In this document: positions 1-10,087 of the stretch, piece by piece
Position numbering within the stretch: the first letter of the stretch is position 1
Layout: each line of letters begins with the position of its first letter
Assembly (NCBI RefSeq): GCF_963678635.1
Contig: NC_087062.1
Location: 22,059,789-22,123,788, forward strand
Length of the DNA: 64,000 nucleotides
Direction of reading: 5' to 3'
DNA from: Symsagittifera roscoffensis
Taxonomy: Eukaryota; Xenacoelomorpha; Acoela; Convolutidae
Translations under genes and position numbers: made by a program
Notes under the pieces: model-generated
What the model saw: only the letters and a program-made list of their open reading frames with translations
Told to the model about the DNA's origin: nothing
Databases searched by the model: none

Positions 1-1664
1 TAATAAGCTTCTTCTGAAACAAGAAGATCGAATTTAGGTTTGAAAAAGCAGTACAACTATATACCAACAGACCAACAGTCCGTATTGAGTAAGTGGTTTA
101 ACGTTTGAATTATAAAATCTTATCATGACCGGTCTAGGTACAAAATGTCTCTTTGAGACAACTACACAATGCCTACCTAACTATGTTTTAATTAAAGCAA
201 CTTGATTTGAAAAAGAAAACTTATTATCCACCAGAATATCTAGATACTTACAAAAACTTTAGGACAATATATAATATCAGATATAGCAACACGAAGAATG
301 CAAGTCTCAGCATTATTCTTAAAACTTAGTAGAGTGGTTTTATCAGTATTTAAAGCTATTTTATTATAAGTCAGCCAAATATGAATGTTTTCAAGGTCTG
401 ACTGGTTGTCAACTGAAATAATTGAAAATAAGAACAAACAGTTGATGTGAACGTAGCGCAACAGGCTCCGACTACCTTTATCTTTTTTTGACTTTTTATT
501 TGTGAGCTTAAAAATTATTTGTGAGCTTAAAGTGAAAGCGGATCACAAGCAAGCTCAGCACATATTAATCAATGCCTTTTCAACATATGACAAAAAATCT
601 AGTTATTTTCACCAGCTCACATGACTGAATATTACGACTGACAATAGTTGGACGTTTTGATATTGATCAAATCACGACCGAGCCGACTTTTTTCAGAATA
701 TCTCACTCAACAGCACCTGATATATTTGAGGCACTTGATTTCGGGTAAGAAAAAGAAAACAGAAGCTTAGTTTTTCTCGCACTTTGTGATTGGTAGAAGA
801 AAAACTTTTAAAAACTCACCAGAAGTTTTTTTTAATGGAAACGAATCACAATGTTTTATTTTACAACCAAGCATAAATATCAAACAGAGGCAAGAAAAAC
901 ATCTCCTGATATTACAAAAAACCCATTCACTTGTATTCAGAGGATAACAAAAATATTGATTCAATAAAAAATTAAGCAAAAAAGACCCAGAAAATTATCA
1001 AGATGAAACACGCATTTCAAGTTTCGGAACAGTTTTGAATTTACCTGTTGTGCAGTCACTACTTGAATCTCACTCCTCTTTCTTTTGGGGTGCGAGGATG
1101 TTCTCGCTAGAATTCATCGCGAGAAAAACCAAGGTGGTCACTAATGAAATTTTCTGGTGAAAGAAGAACAGTGTGTGAAAAAAGTCGAAAACGGAAAGAT
1201 CGAAACAAAGTTCACAAATTGTTCAGGCGCCATTTTAAAGTTAACTTTTTAATATTTTCATTTTCCGTATTTTATGACGTTGAATTCTGCTTTTAAATAT
1301 CGAAATTCATGGCAGTTCGTTATTCTTTGTTGACTTGTAATTTCCGATAATTACGGTTAATTTACGTATGAATTGAAATGTTGTCAATCGGCCAGCAACC
1401 CGAAACCGATCTACCTCAGTACCGAAACGAGGCAGAAATATGTAGTATAAGCATCAAATTACGTTAAATGGCAGCTGTTTGCGAGCTATAACTATCAAAA
1501 TAAAACCAATTGAGTTTAAAAGCGGCCATTTCGTTAGTCAAGGGATTTCAGGGAAAAATATTTTACCCATTTTAATTAAATTTACTAATCATAGGTCTAA
1601 CATTTTCCGTTCTTTTGAAGCAATTTTAATGGAGAAAAAAATCATTGCAAGTTTGTTTGCGAAC
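1..1664. other. No supported gene; flank/intron downstream of the last recognised MSH4 exon
   Basis: AT-rich sequence with many short stops in every frame. The MSH4 exon at 1665-1892 ends in a GT donor, so at least one further exon encoding Walker B and the C-terminus should follow on the minus strand, but I could not recognise it here. A stretch at about 1044-1109 (minus strand) has an acceptor-like CTAG and a very good donor (ACAG/GTAAAT) and is open in the matching phase. Its translation is Lys/Arg/Ser-rich and does not look like MutS, so I do not call it. Confidence 0.5.
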
Positions 1665-1892
1665 CTGATTTTGCTTTGAGCATGTAGAAAGCATGTTGAA
1701 GTGAGTTCTCCAATTGCGAGCAGTCATCAGCCTGCGTGGAGGAACTCGATCCAGGGGCGGACAGGAAGAATAGGTGGTCCATCATCTTTACGACGGACCC
1801 AGATTGGGCTGGAATGAAAGAGCCCATCTGAGCCAGAACCTGCACGAGGGCAATTTGCTTAAGGTACACAGTCTTACCTGCCATATTTGGAC
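1665..1892 (-). CDS. MSH4: MSH4 exon, Walker A (ATPase domain)
   Basis: Begins after acceptor TTTGTTTAG and completes a Gly codon split with the preceding exon. It encodes the P-loop [20 protein letters not shown] and then AQMGSFIPA, both diagnostic of MutS-family ATPases. Beyond that the sequence diverges: where the family has a conserved Ser-Ser-Thr-Phe-Met block, this exon has only SSSST followed by unrelated residues, ending in AFYMLKAKS. The proposed donor G/GTTCGC is weak; without it the frame runs into a stop within a dozen codons. Walker B is expected in the next exon, which was not found, so the ATPase may be degenerate or the exon may lie outside the window. Confidence 0.82.
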
Positions 1893-2416
1893 CTAAACAA
1901 AAAATATTAAATCCTCGAAGATCCAAATATATAACTATCAAAATAAAACCAATTGAAGTTAAAAGCGGATATTTCGAAGGAATAAGAATTTCAATAAGAA
2001 TGTGGAAATTGACAACCTGCAATGACAACCTGCAATTATTCATTGATAATCTCAATAAAATGAAAACCCTTCGTTGAGCAGAACACGGAGGATATTCTAG
2101 CGTCAATATATTTAAACGCAACCAAGAGACAGATGAAAAAGAGTCAATAAACGCAAAGAAAAGTAGAAAGCAACCACGTTTTTTTTGCAATATATTGTCC
2201 AATTTAGCTTTCATAATTGGTGAGCGCATTTTGCCTCACCTCGAGCAAATGATTTGAATTGAACTCAAAAATTGCATATATACTTAAGGACATTCATATG
2301 TGCATTTATAAGTTATTGGAGCATTTTAAGACATCTCAAAAAAAATCATCACGACCTTTATAAGAGCTCATCGAGTCTTAAAACTCGCATTTTTGCGAAG
2401 ATGAAAATTAACTGAC

Positions 2417-2825
2417 CAGAAATGAGAGCAAAGTTCTGGCAGTCCCAAAGGTATACGTCATTTGGGATTGGTTTCTCCTTATTTGTGGCCTCAAGCAATG
2501 GATGATAACATTGGTTCAACTTCAAATATTCATGAAAAGTAGGTTTTGTCCAGTCATTTTGAAGGGCTGACTGAGCGAGACAAGCTAGCATATCTATAAG
2601 GGATATGAGAACAGCTAGCCGGTGAAGAAATCCAAAATTTTCCACCTGCTTAGCCAAGAACTCGGTTATTTTGCCAGCTGATTCCTTAAATATCTTCAAC
2701 TGCAGATCTCTCACAGCTGGACCCAATTTTCCCAGGGCTTTGGTACTGCACTTCACATTTTTGTTGTCTCTAGTTACATTGATGAAAATTGCAGGTAGTT
2801 TAGCAGGCAGTGGTTTATTGTAAAC
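2417..2825 (-). CDS. MSH4: MSH4 exon, core/clamp to ATPase junction
   Basis: A 409-nt exon, acceptor TTGATCATTTTCAG, donor CTG/GTCAGT. It starts in phase 0 and ends one base into a Gly codon, which the 1892 exon completes as L-I-S-G-P-N-M. It encodes the end of the clamp/lever helices and the conserved approach to the P-loop, including the block ending HPLLE, then KPIPNDVYLWDC. The alignable order of blocks is that of MSH4. The upstream intron (2826-14642) contains the Helitron-like elements and the Ty3 element. Confidence 0.88.
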
Positions 2826-3053
2826 CTGAAAATGATCAAAAAGATGCAATTTCTCTACTTTTAACACAAATTAAATAGAACTAGCGTGTACCGCACCTCC
2901 GGTGCTTCGAATTTTCAAAATTCAAAAAAAAACTATTCTTTGAGTGTACTCTAACAGCACCCAATTACAGGGTTAGTAATTAAAAATTTAGCAAGTTTTT
3001 TATTCAAGTTTTTTATACAAATTTTGAAGAACCATAAAAATTTTATACAAGTT

Positions 3054-3418
3054 TGTGATAACTAACAATACCTCTGAGGTTGTATAGTGAAAACTGAAGT
3101 GGTTTCGAAAGAGTTTAATTAACCATAATGAAACCGTTTCTTTTCTGTTGTTAGTTTGTTACTGACTGTGTTCTTAGCCACAGGCCTGAGAGATTGACTC
3201 TCTTGAATTTCTAAAAAGGTCACGTATTCTTTGACCTTGGTTTTTATAATAGAATTATATAATTTATAGATAACAATATGTATAGCACTATCAAGGTCAA
3301 TATGTGATGACTATCTGATTGCTGCGATAGCAGTGGCAAATATAAGTAGCACTATCAAGGCCAATATATATGAGGACTGCATAGTTACTGCAGTGGCAGT
3401 AGCAGTTGCGGTACCACA
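3054..3418 (-). repeat. 3' LTR of the Ty3 element
   Basis: A 365-bp terminal repeat, matching 10087-10451 base for base as far as I could compare. Its U3 part contains an imperfect direct repeat of about 65 bp beginning AGCACTATCAAGG (plus-strand reading at about 3284 and 3349). Short TGT/ACA inverted termini match integrase-processed ends. Confidence 0.93.
3215..3300. promoter_or_regulatory. Candidate nuclear-receptor half-sites in LTR
   Basis: Three copies of the core AAGGTCA occur in 85 bp: AAGGTCA at 3216-3222, its complement TGACCTT at 3232-3238, and the extended form TCAAGGTCA at 3291-3299. A decayed fourth copy, TCAAGGCCA, lies in the neighbouring repeat. TCAAGGTCA is the known monomer site of ERR/FTZ-F1-type receptors. 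The same set occurs in the 5' LTR. Regulatory use is only an inference. Confidence 0.3.
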
Positions 3419-3420
3419 TA

Positions 3421-3427
3421 CCCCCTC
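3421..3427 (-). other. Polypurine tract (plus-strand primer)
   Basis: On the element's strand the sequence is GAGGGGG followed by TA and then the 3' LTR start TGTGG. Its position directly upstream of the 3' LTR is that of the RNase-H-resistant primer for second-strand DNA synthesis. Confidence 0.7.
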
Positions 3428-3531
3428 GATCAAGAAAATTTTTATACTATGTTATTAAAAATTTTTAAATAATAATGAATAGGAGTTTTAGAACTCAGTT
3501 TAAGAAGTTTTGGCTTTGTGTGTTAGATAAC

Positions 3532-6522
3532 TCATTTTCCATCTCTCTCTTCATGTTCCTCTTCCAACTGTAACGGGATTCTCCACTCGGCGTTCCATGA
3601 ACGGGTTATGTCTAGAGCATCGCTGCCAAACTTTCTCCTAAATAGATGTTTTTCCAGCAGACCAAATTTTGTCTCCACCGAATTAGAAGCACCAGGTTTA
3701 AAATTTGCAAGCTTGATTCTGTATGCTTCGAGCGCGGCTTGGTTCAAGTCCAATAAGTTATTCTGGAACGAGATTGATTTCACTGAATGCTTAATTGGGT
3801 TTCCGTATCTGGATGGTCCCTTTTTCGATCTCCCGCTTTTCCGTACTGATGTTTCCTCAAGTTCGGATTCGTCAGAAAACCCCGGAGGATTCATCAATTC
3901 CTCGTCGTCTCTCGCTTCCTCTCTCGAATGCAGTATCTCTGCCGCCGCGCGCTGAACTCCTCGTTCAAGTACTTGATCCGCTAATCGATTCCAATCATTC
4001 GCCGATAAATCCTTACCATTGAAAGTGTCGAGGATTGTTTCAGGAGATGTAGTGCGTGTAATTTCTTTCTTGTTCTTGATAGTGTTCGACGAACATGCGT
4101 GGTCTGGCGCCTTCGGTTCGATTACTTCTGCTGCTGACGCAGCACTTTTATCTTGTAATATGACTTGTTGTGCGTCTTTCGTCGAGATTGGGCTCACTTT
4201 GGCCTTATTTGATTTCGAGAATGGTCCAGCCAAGTTTGGCTTCGCTCTTCGTACCGCCAAATTCAGTCCACCGCCTTGTAGGGTGTCTTTTGAAGTGATC
4301 ACCGTTGGGCTATCCTGAAATTTTTCCTTCGCTGCACCTGGCTGCTCTAGCAATAAGTCTTCATCCGACTGACTCAATTCAGCCTCATCCTGTTCGTCTG
4401 ATTGTCGCCTCGATTGCCTCTGTTGTTTTTTCTTAGGCTCTTCTCCCGATGGGGATCGTCTATTGTTGTTTTTCTCCTTATCATGCACTGCAACCTTAAC
4501 CTTTGCAATATCGCTTTTCCGGTAAATGGACCCTGCAGCCGTCTTAATTGTGGAAGACGTTTCGGCCACGACCCTTCCCTTTAGAGGTTTCGTGAGGGCC
4601 TTACCGCTCTTCCTCCCCTCGTCTTTTCGTATCAGGATTGGTGACGACTGACGTTGCTGAGAAATGGCCTCCGGTTTATCTTCAACGAACCCCCGCTCCC
4701 ACGAGTATAGCATTTCTTTGCGTAGCTCGGGATTAATGGTACTCGTCTCATCCACAGTACGCTTTAGGTCGTTTGCCGAAGTATCACGTCGAGTCTGGTT
4801 CCATCTTGCATTGGCCTCCAGAAGCTCTTTTAGGGCCCGCGCTCTTTCTCGGTCCTTTGCCGAGACGACTTGCTCTTTGAATAATGGACTCACATCTCGG
4901 CTGTTTTGTCCCTTCCGGACAATCTTTAAGTTGTCACGAGATTGGTCGATTCTCTTTTTGAGTTGCGAAGCCGTCAAGGCGGAGCGCTCCAGATGTTCCT
5001 TATCTAAACGATCAGAGTTTTGTAAGAACCTATCACTGAGAATTTTAAATTCTGTTTTTGGCAATCGCCCAAAGTGCGCTTCAAATGGCGACATTTGAAT
5101 TGTCTTCTGTTTTATCCAACGAAGGTCGCGAATTATCGTACTCAAGCACAATTTTATCGACGTTACATTTTCATCGAGTAACATTACTCCCAACCTTCTC
5201 TTGATGGTTTGTATAGTGCGTTCTACTAAGCCGCATCCGCGATGGTCGCCAACTGGACAAAATTTTTGTTCAATGTTATTGTCGGAGCAAAATTTTTTCA
5301 TTGCTTTGCCCTTGAACCCGGAAAATTGATCCGTTCTAATTGATTCAGGTATTCCATGTATATCAATATATGAGCGAAGAAATTTTATTGACGACTTTCC
5401 CCCTGTTGATTTAGTGATTTTTACTGAAGGAAATTTAGAATACCTATCTATTGCTACCAACAGATAAATCTTTTTTCCTTTGAAATCTTCAAGCGGACCA
5501 GCATAGTCTAATTGAATTTCTTGACCTGGCTGCGTGAGCAGCGGCAGAGGCTTCGTAGCATTTTTTGGTATGATGTATTTTGCATTCTTACCATAGCGGG
5601 TGCAACTTCTGCATTCCTCTGCAAGGTTGACGATATCCTTGTGCATGTGCGGCCACCACAGGTACCTTGACACATCTAGCATCGCTTCCTGGCCTGGGTG
5701 ACCGCGGTGAATTCTCTTTAGAACTGCCAAACGCAATTGTTCCGGGACAGCTAATCTGTTGTCAACCAGGATGCAGTCGTCCACAACTGAGAGTTGGTGC
5801 CAGAGAGGGTTGGTATATGGACCCATCAGCTCGAAGCTGTGTCGATCGTTCCTCTCAATGACCCGCCGCAGCCTGTCCATCCAGGCGTCTTCTGATATCA
5901 GCTCCGCTAATAGGCTTCTATCAAATAGTTTGTTTAGGTTGTCCAGACTGATATCAGTACGCACGTTATTTTGATCTGGTATGCCTTTCCTGGAAGCGTG
6001 ACATGTCTTTTCCTTTTTAATTAAGCTGACTTCTGGGCTTTCCGAAGGGCTCTCGGCTGTTAAGTCCACTTCAATAATTTGGGGGATTTCACTTTGGGTA
6101 TTCAATTGTGATGACTGGTCACCTCGATTACAATCTGGCAAGGCTGTCTGTGCCTCTAATTCAAGTAGACTTGTCTGTGCCTCTAATTCAAGTAGACTTT
6201 TTGGATTGTCTGGTCTTTCTGCCCCTATGAGTTCCCAAAATGACATCAGGGTTGTTCCACTAGTTCCAGACGCCTTTCCAGATTGTATTTCTTTAAGTCC
6301 TCTAGGCTTTATCGTCTTTCTCACTGGTCTCCACTCCACTTGCGGTATATCTGAATCAGAATCGTCTGACTCCTGTCGACTGCATGCAGCACCTCTCTTT
6401 ACCATCCGTGTTCGAGAGAAGGTGGTTTCTGTTACTTGTTCCGTTAGTTGATCGTCCTCCCTCTGATTTCCGTTCTGTTTATTTTTCATCTTCTTTGATT
6501 TTCCTGTTTCCCTTCTTTCCAT
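3532..6522 (-). CDS. Ty3 integrase polyprotein
   Basis: A frame of 996 residues. Residues 272-307 form the H2C2 zinc module (HRGH...CRSC). The catalytic core follows, with D339 in LDYAGP, D398 in RTDQFSGF and E434 in GLVERTIQ, giving a complete D,D-35-E triad for insertion of the cDNA. The N-terminal ~190 residues are charged and contain a direct 9-residue tandem repeat (SLLELEAQT at about 109-126, a 27-bp duplication near 6140-6200). About 500 C-terminal residues are rich in Lys, Glu, Ser and Arg, with no recognised domain. It overlaps the Gag-RT frame by 44 nt, in the +1 frame. Separation of IN from RT is unusual for Ty3-type elements, and the overlap contains an A8 run, so the two frames may be one gene split by a length change in that run. 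Confidence 0.9.
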   Translation of the reverse strand: MERRETGKSKKMKNKQNGNQREDDQLTEQVTETTFSRTRMVKRGAACSRQESDDSDSDIPQVEWRPVRKTIKPRGLKEIQSGKASGTSGTTLMSFWELIGAERPDNPKSLLELEAQTSLLELEAQTALPDCNRGDQSSQLNTQSEIPQIIEVDLTAESPSESPEVSLIKKEKTCHASRKGIPDQNNVRTDISLDNLNKLFDRSLLAELISEDAWMDRLRRVIERNDRHSFELMGPYTNPLWHQLSVVDDCILVDNRLAVPEQLRLAVLKRIHRGHPGQEAMLDVSRYLWWPHMHKDIVNLAEECRSCTRYGKNAKYIIPKNATKPLPLLTQPGQEIQLDYAGPLEDFKGKKIYLLVAIDRYSKFPSVKITKSTGGKSSIKFLRSYIDIHGIPESIRTDQFSGFKGKAMKKFCSDNNIEQKFCPVGDHRGCGLVERTIQTIKRRLGVMLLDENVTSIKLCLSTIIRDLRWIKQKTIQMSPFEAHFGRLPKTEFKILSDRFLQNSDRLDKEHLERSALTASQLKKRIDQSRDNLKIVRKGQNSRDVSPLFKEQVVSAKDRERARALKELLEANARWNQTRRDTSANDLKRTVDETSTINPELRKEMLYSWERGFVEDKPEAISQQRQSSPILIRKDEGRKSGKALTKPLKGRVVAETSSTIKTAAGSIYRKSDIAKVKVAVHDKEKNNNRRSPSGEEPKKKQQRQSRRQSDEQDEAELSQSDEDLLLEQPGAAKEKFQDSPTVITSKDTLQGGGLNLAVRRAKPNLAGPFSKSNKAKVSPISTKDAQQVILQDKSAASAAEVIEPKAPDHACSSNTIKNKKEITRTTSPETILDTFNGKDLSANDWNRLADQVLERGVQRAAAEILHSREEARDDEELMNPPGFSDESELEETSVRKSGRSKKGPSRYGNPIKHSVKSISFQNNLLDLNQAALEAYRIKLANFKPGASNSVETKFGLLEKHLFRRKFGSDALDITRSWNAEWRIPLQLEEEHEERDGK

Positions 6523-9500
6523 TTTTTTTCGATGACGCCGTTTCCTTAGGTTCTAATTGTTTGGAGTTTAATTTATTTTTGAGTTTTGAAATATCGACCA
6601 ACTGTTTCTCACGAGCTATTCTGTCCAATGTGTTTTTGTGCTTCTCAACTGTTTGAAAACTTGAGTTTTGACCGTTCTCGTTCCGGTCGAGCTTTGTTCG
6701 GTTTTGAACAAACTGGTTGTCATAGCAACCGCGTGATGAGCTGTCTTTACAGTAGTTAATTTCTCTTGATGTTCTAGAATGTTCTGGAATGTTCATAGTG
6801 CTACTTTGGTTTGTTTCACTAGACCGACTGTTTAAACAGTCGAGTGCTTTATGGAAACTTTCAATAGACGTTACTACGAATCTCTCATCCAGTTCCGATT
6901 CTGGCCACGGTTCTCCATTAGGTTCTCTTGACAAGTAGTCAACGATACCCATATCCCTTCCGGGAATATGAGTAATTTTAAATTGGAAGGGCAATAATCG
7001 GTCAACCCACCTAGTCAAACGAGATTGATACGTTTTATTTGATCTATGTTCTCCCAAAGCTGATGTCAATGCCTTGTGGTCAGTTGCTATGACAAATTCT
7101 CTTCCTAGTAGATAATGTTTGAAACGATCTACCGCCCAAACTACTGCTAGTAGCTCAAGTTCATTGGTAGAATATTTTTTTTCTTGAGCATTTAAATACC
7201 GGGAAGCGAATGCGATCGGTATCCAATCGCTCTGATGAGACCATTGTTCTAAAGTAGCTCCGAGCCCACTATGACTTGCATCGCATTTTACTCTAGATTG
7301 CTTTGCTGGATCGTAATAGTTTAACAAGGCTATATTAGCAACTGCCCTTTTTATGTCCTCAAAAATTACTGAGTGTTGATCATTCCACTCAAATTTTTTA
7401 ACTGGTAACCGGACATTTTTCATCTTCTTTTTTTCATTTTCTTCTTTCAGTAGTGGTCTAATTTTTTCAGTTAAACTAGCCGCATTTGGGATAAATTTCG
7501 CTAAGTGGTTGATGCTACCCATGAACGATCTGAGTTGCTTTAATGATTTGGGAGGTTGAAGGTTTGCAATTGCCTCCGTTTTAGTAACTTTTGGAATTAT
7601 ACCCTGTATTGACAAATTATGACCTAACCAGTTCACTGCGGGCTGCAGGAATTCGCATTTCGAAATTTTTAATGCGAGATTTTCGTCGTCCAACTTTTGC
7701 AACACATTGTGTACTAATTTCTCGTGCTCTTTGGCTTCCCCCTTTGAAACAATTAGAATATCATCCAAGAAACAAAAGGTATTCTTTGCGTGGTTTAGTG
7801 TTCTATCCATCGCTTTCTGGAATTCGGCTGGCATATCTGCCAACCCGTAGAAACCTGTCGGAAATCTGTACGTACCCGTTGCATTACCCCCTATTATATT
7901 GAAATTGCATTGTTTTGCTGTTTCAGCAGTTAGTTTTATCTGGCTATAAGCATATTTCAGGTCTAACACGGTGAAAAAGAGAGAGCCTTCTGATGCTGAT
8001 GTGATGATCTGGCTAACCCCATCAATCAGTTCATCCACATTAGGCATCTGGTATTTATTTTTGTACAACTGTCTATTAATGGGTTTGGCGTCCAAGGCTA
8101 ATTTAATAGAATCGTCTTTTTTTACCGTGATAACAATTGGGGCAATAAAACAATCGCTTGTGCATTTGTCTAATTTCGCAATGTGTCCCTCTGTGAGCAG
8201 CTTGTCTAGTTCTGTTTGAACTTTATCCTGAATGTGTATAGGAATTCTCCTACCTTTCTCTTGGATAGGGCACAGAGGATATTTAAATTTTGTACTCACC
8301 ATGTGATTTTTTGATTCCCCTTGTCTATCGAATAGATCTTTGAACTTCTTATAAAAGTAAATCTTCCAACTATCTGACTGTTCACACAGTAACACATCAA
8401 ACCTGGACCTTCGTGTTGGAGCCGATTTTTGCGTGGTTTGAATTCCTAGTTTACTCTGAAGATCTAAACCTAATATGCACCGCATACGTCTCTCTGTTAC
8501 CAGTAACATCGCTCCCAACACTTCCCAACCTGCCGAACGTAGATTGGCTTTTAACGCTCCTAATATTAGAATAGGTCGTTTATTATAATCCACAAACTGC
8601 GCGGACAGGTTCAGCTTTTCTGCCGGAATAAATTTTGAATTCGAAGGTCCTTCCAGAATCTGTTTCGTTGTTGCCCAATTCAGGAGTGATACTGGACTGC
8701 CAGTATCTATAGTCATATTCAAAATATGACTATCAATCTTAACCAAAGCTTTAAGTGCTTTAATTTGATGCGATTTGGGATTTCTGCGAATTTCGATCTT
8801 TTCAATTTTACCCGACTTCTCCGTCAATGCTCTATTCTGACCTCTTTCGTTATTGTACGCATTTTCCGAAATCCTTGTTGTGATGTACTTTTCTATGTCC
8901 ATGATGGAAGTGCACTCTTCCTCTACTGACATGATTTCAAAATCATCACATGAATCGAATGTTTGTATAAGATTGCACTCTTCCCCCGAGCTCGAATCTT
9001 CATTTGCAATTTCGTTAATTTGTTGAGACCTACACATTTTAGCGAAGTGATTAGGTTTGTTACAATTTTTACATGTTTTGCCCATTGCCGGACAATTTTT
9101 TAAATGATTCTCTACAAATGCTCTACCGCATCTCGTACATTGTTTTTGATCTCCTTTACCTTTTGGAGGTTTATTTTCGTACTGTTTTCTTCTGTTTTGA
9201 TTTTGACGTCTAGGGTTATACCCTTTGTTTCCGATTGCCATAATTGGTTCTTGTTTAATCTTCATCTGTGGAGTTGTAAACAGTCCTGAGCTGTTTGTGT
9301 TTGAAGATTTTTGGAATGCTTGAGTTGTTTGTTTGCTATATTCAAACTTTAGTGCACGTTTTAACACTTCTTCTGGAGAGAATGTTTCGAACGTCAATGT
9401 GTCTTGGAGGACAGCATTTTTCATTCTTGAGATGAATAAATCTCGTACCAATTCTTCTTCCAACGCTCCCAATTCAGCCTTTGCTGCTTGTGCAGTCAGT

Positions 9501-10087
9501 GCGGCATGAAAAGATTCCAACGTTTCATTTGATTCGTGGGATCGTGTGAACAATTTGTATCTCTCATAGGTAATACATTTCGTTTTCTCAAATGAGAGTT
9601 TTGCTAATCGAATTATATCGCGAAACCCTAGTTTGGATATTTCTGTGTGAGGGTTCTTTTGTATAAATTTTTTCTTCCCTTCTGCTCCTAAAGCGAGGAA
9701 TAATCTCGATGTTAGCCGTTTGCCCACTTCGTGATAGAATACATTGTGTCCCACTCTAGGTCCTCTTAGTGTCCGTTCTTCATTTTCTTGAACCACTCTA
9801 TCTCGAGCCAATCTGTTCCGAGCTTCTCTTTCTGTTGTCGCTATCTCATCCTCGTTTTGTGCTGGTGTTTCAGGAGCTGGTAAAGGTTCTTCTAATACCG
9901 GTTTGGGTTCTTGTAACATTATTTCTGGATCCACATTCTCTTTAACTGTAACAGCTAATAGGAACTGGTCAAGCCACGTTTCAAAACTCCAAGGTGGATC
10001 TGAATTTGCGGATGCCCAAAATACTGGGATTCCTAGATCAGTCCTATTATCCTGAGCAGTGAAACCGGATCCTGCTGGCTGCGCCAT
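6479..10087 (-). CDS. Ty3 Gag-protease-RT-RNase H polyprotein
   Basis: A frame of 1,202 residues. The N-terminal ~300 residues form a Gag-like region. A CCHC knuckle (CKNCNKPNHFAKMC) lies at about 339-352. The aspartic protease has DTGS at about 461. RT spans about 600-830 with LDLKYAY at 708 and FLDD at 773-776, a variant of the usual Y-x-D-D. RNase H has CDASHSGLG at about 934 and ATDHKAL at about 1001. These make capsid and virus-like particles, process the polyprotein, copy the RNA and remove it. The first ATG uses the last base of the 5' LTR plus the first two bases of the PBS, so Gag begins at the LTR boundary with essentially no leader beyond it. The next Met is residue 57, which would cut into Gag. 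No internal stops. Confidence 0.93.
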   Translation of the reverse strand: MAQPAGSGFTAQDNRTDLGIPVFWASANSDPPWSFETWLDQFLLAVTVKENVDPEIMLQEPKPVLEEPLPAPETPAQNEDEIATTEREARNRLARDRVVQENEERTLRGPRVGHNVFYHEVGKRLTSRLFLALGAEGKKKFIQKNPHTEISKLGFRDIIRLAKLSFEKTKCITYERYKLFTRSHESNETLESFHAALTAQAAKAELGALEEELVRDLFISRMKNAVLQDTLTFETFSPEEVLKRALKFEYSKQTTQAFQKSSNTNSSGLFTTPQMKIKQEPIMAIGNKGYNPRRQNQNRRKQYENKPPKGKGDQKQCTRCGRAFVENHLKNCPAMGKTCKNCNKPNHFAKMCRSQQINEIANEDSSSGEECNLIQTFDSCDDFEIMSVEEECTSIMDIEKYITTRISENAYNNERGQNRALTEKSGKIEKIEIRRNPKSHQIKALKALVKIDSHILNMTIDTGSPVSLLNWATTKQILEGPSNSKFIPAEKLNLSAQFVDYNKRPILILGALKANLRSAGWEVLGAMLLVTERRMRCILGLDLQSKLGIQTTQKSAPTRRSRFDVLLCEQSDSWKIYFYKKFKDLFDRQGESKNHMVSTKFKYPLCPIQEKGRRIPIHIQDKVQTELDKLLTEGHIAKLDKCTSDCFIAPIVITVKKDDSIKLALDAKPINRQLYKNKYQMPNVDELIDGVSQIITSASEGSLFFTVLDLKYAYSQIKLTAETAKQCNFNIIGGNATGTYRFPTGFYGLADMPAEFQKAMDRTLNHAKNTFCFLDDILIVSKGEAKEHEKLVHNVLQKLDDENLALKISKCEFLQPAVNWLGHNLSIQGIIPKVTKTEAIANLQPPKSLKQLRSFMGSINHLAKFIPNAASLTEKIRPLLKEENEKKKMKNVRLPVKKFEWNDQHSVIFEDIKRAVANIALLNYYDPAKQSRVKCDASHSGLGATLEQWSHQSDWIPIAFASRYLNAQEKKYSTNELELLAVVWAVDRFKHYLLGREFVIATDHKALTSALGEHRSNKTYQSRLTRWVDRLLPFQFKITHIPGRDMGIVDYLSREPNGEPWPESELDERFVVTSIESFHKALDCLNSRSSETNQSSTMNIPEHSRTSREINYCKDSSSRGCYDNQFVQNRTKLDRNENGQNSSFQTVEKHKNTLDRIAREKQLVDISKLKNKLNSKQLEPKETASSKKNGKKGNRKIKEDEK
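10067..10086 (-). other. Primer binding site, inside the Gag frame
   Basis: Immediately after the 5' LTR the element's strand reads TGGCGCAGCCAGCAGG. The leading TGG pairs with a tRNA 3'-CCA. The identity of the primer tRNA was not determined. The site is simultaneously the second to seventh codons of the Gag frame. Confidence 0.65.

Noticed and set aside
1044-1109. Possible additional MSH4 exon (good donor ACAG/GTAAAT)
   Set aside because: Open in phase, but the peptide is basic and Ser-rich with no MutS motif; could be chance.
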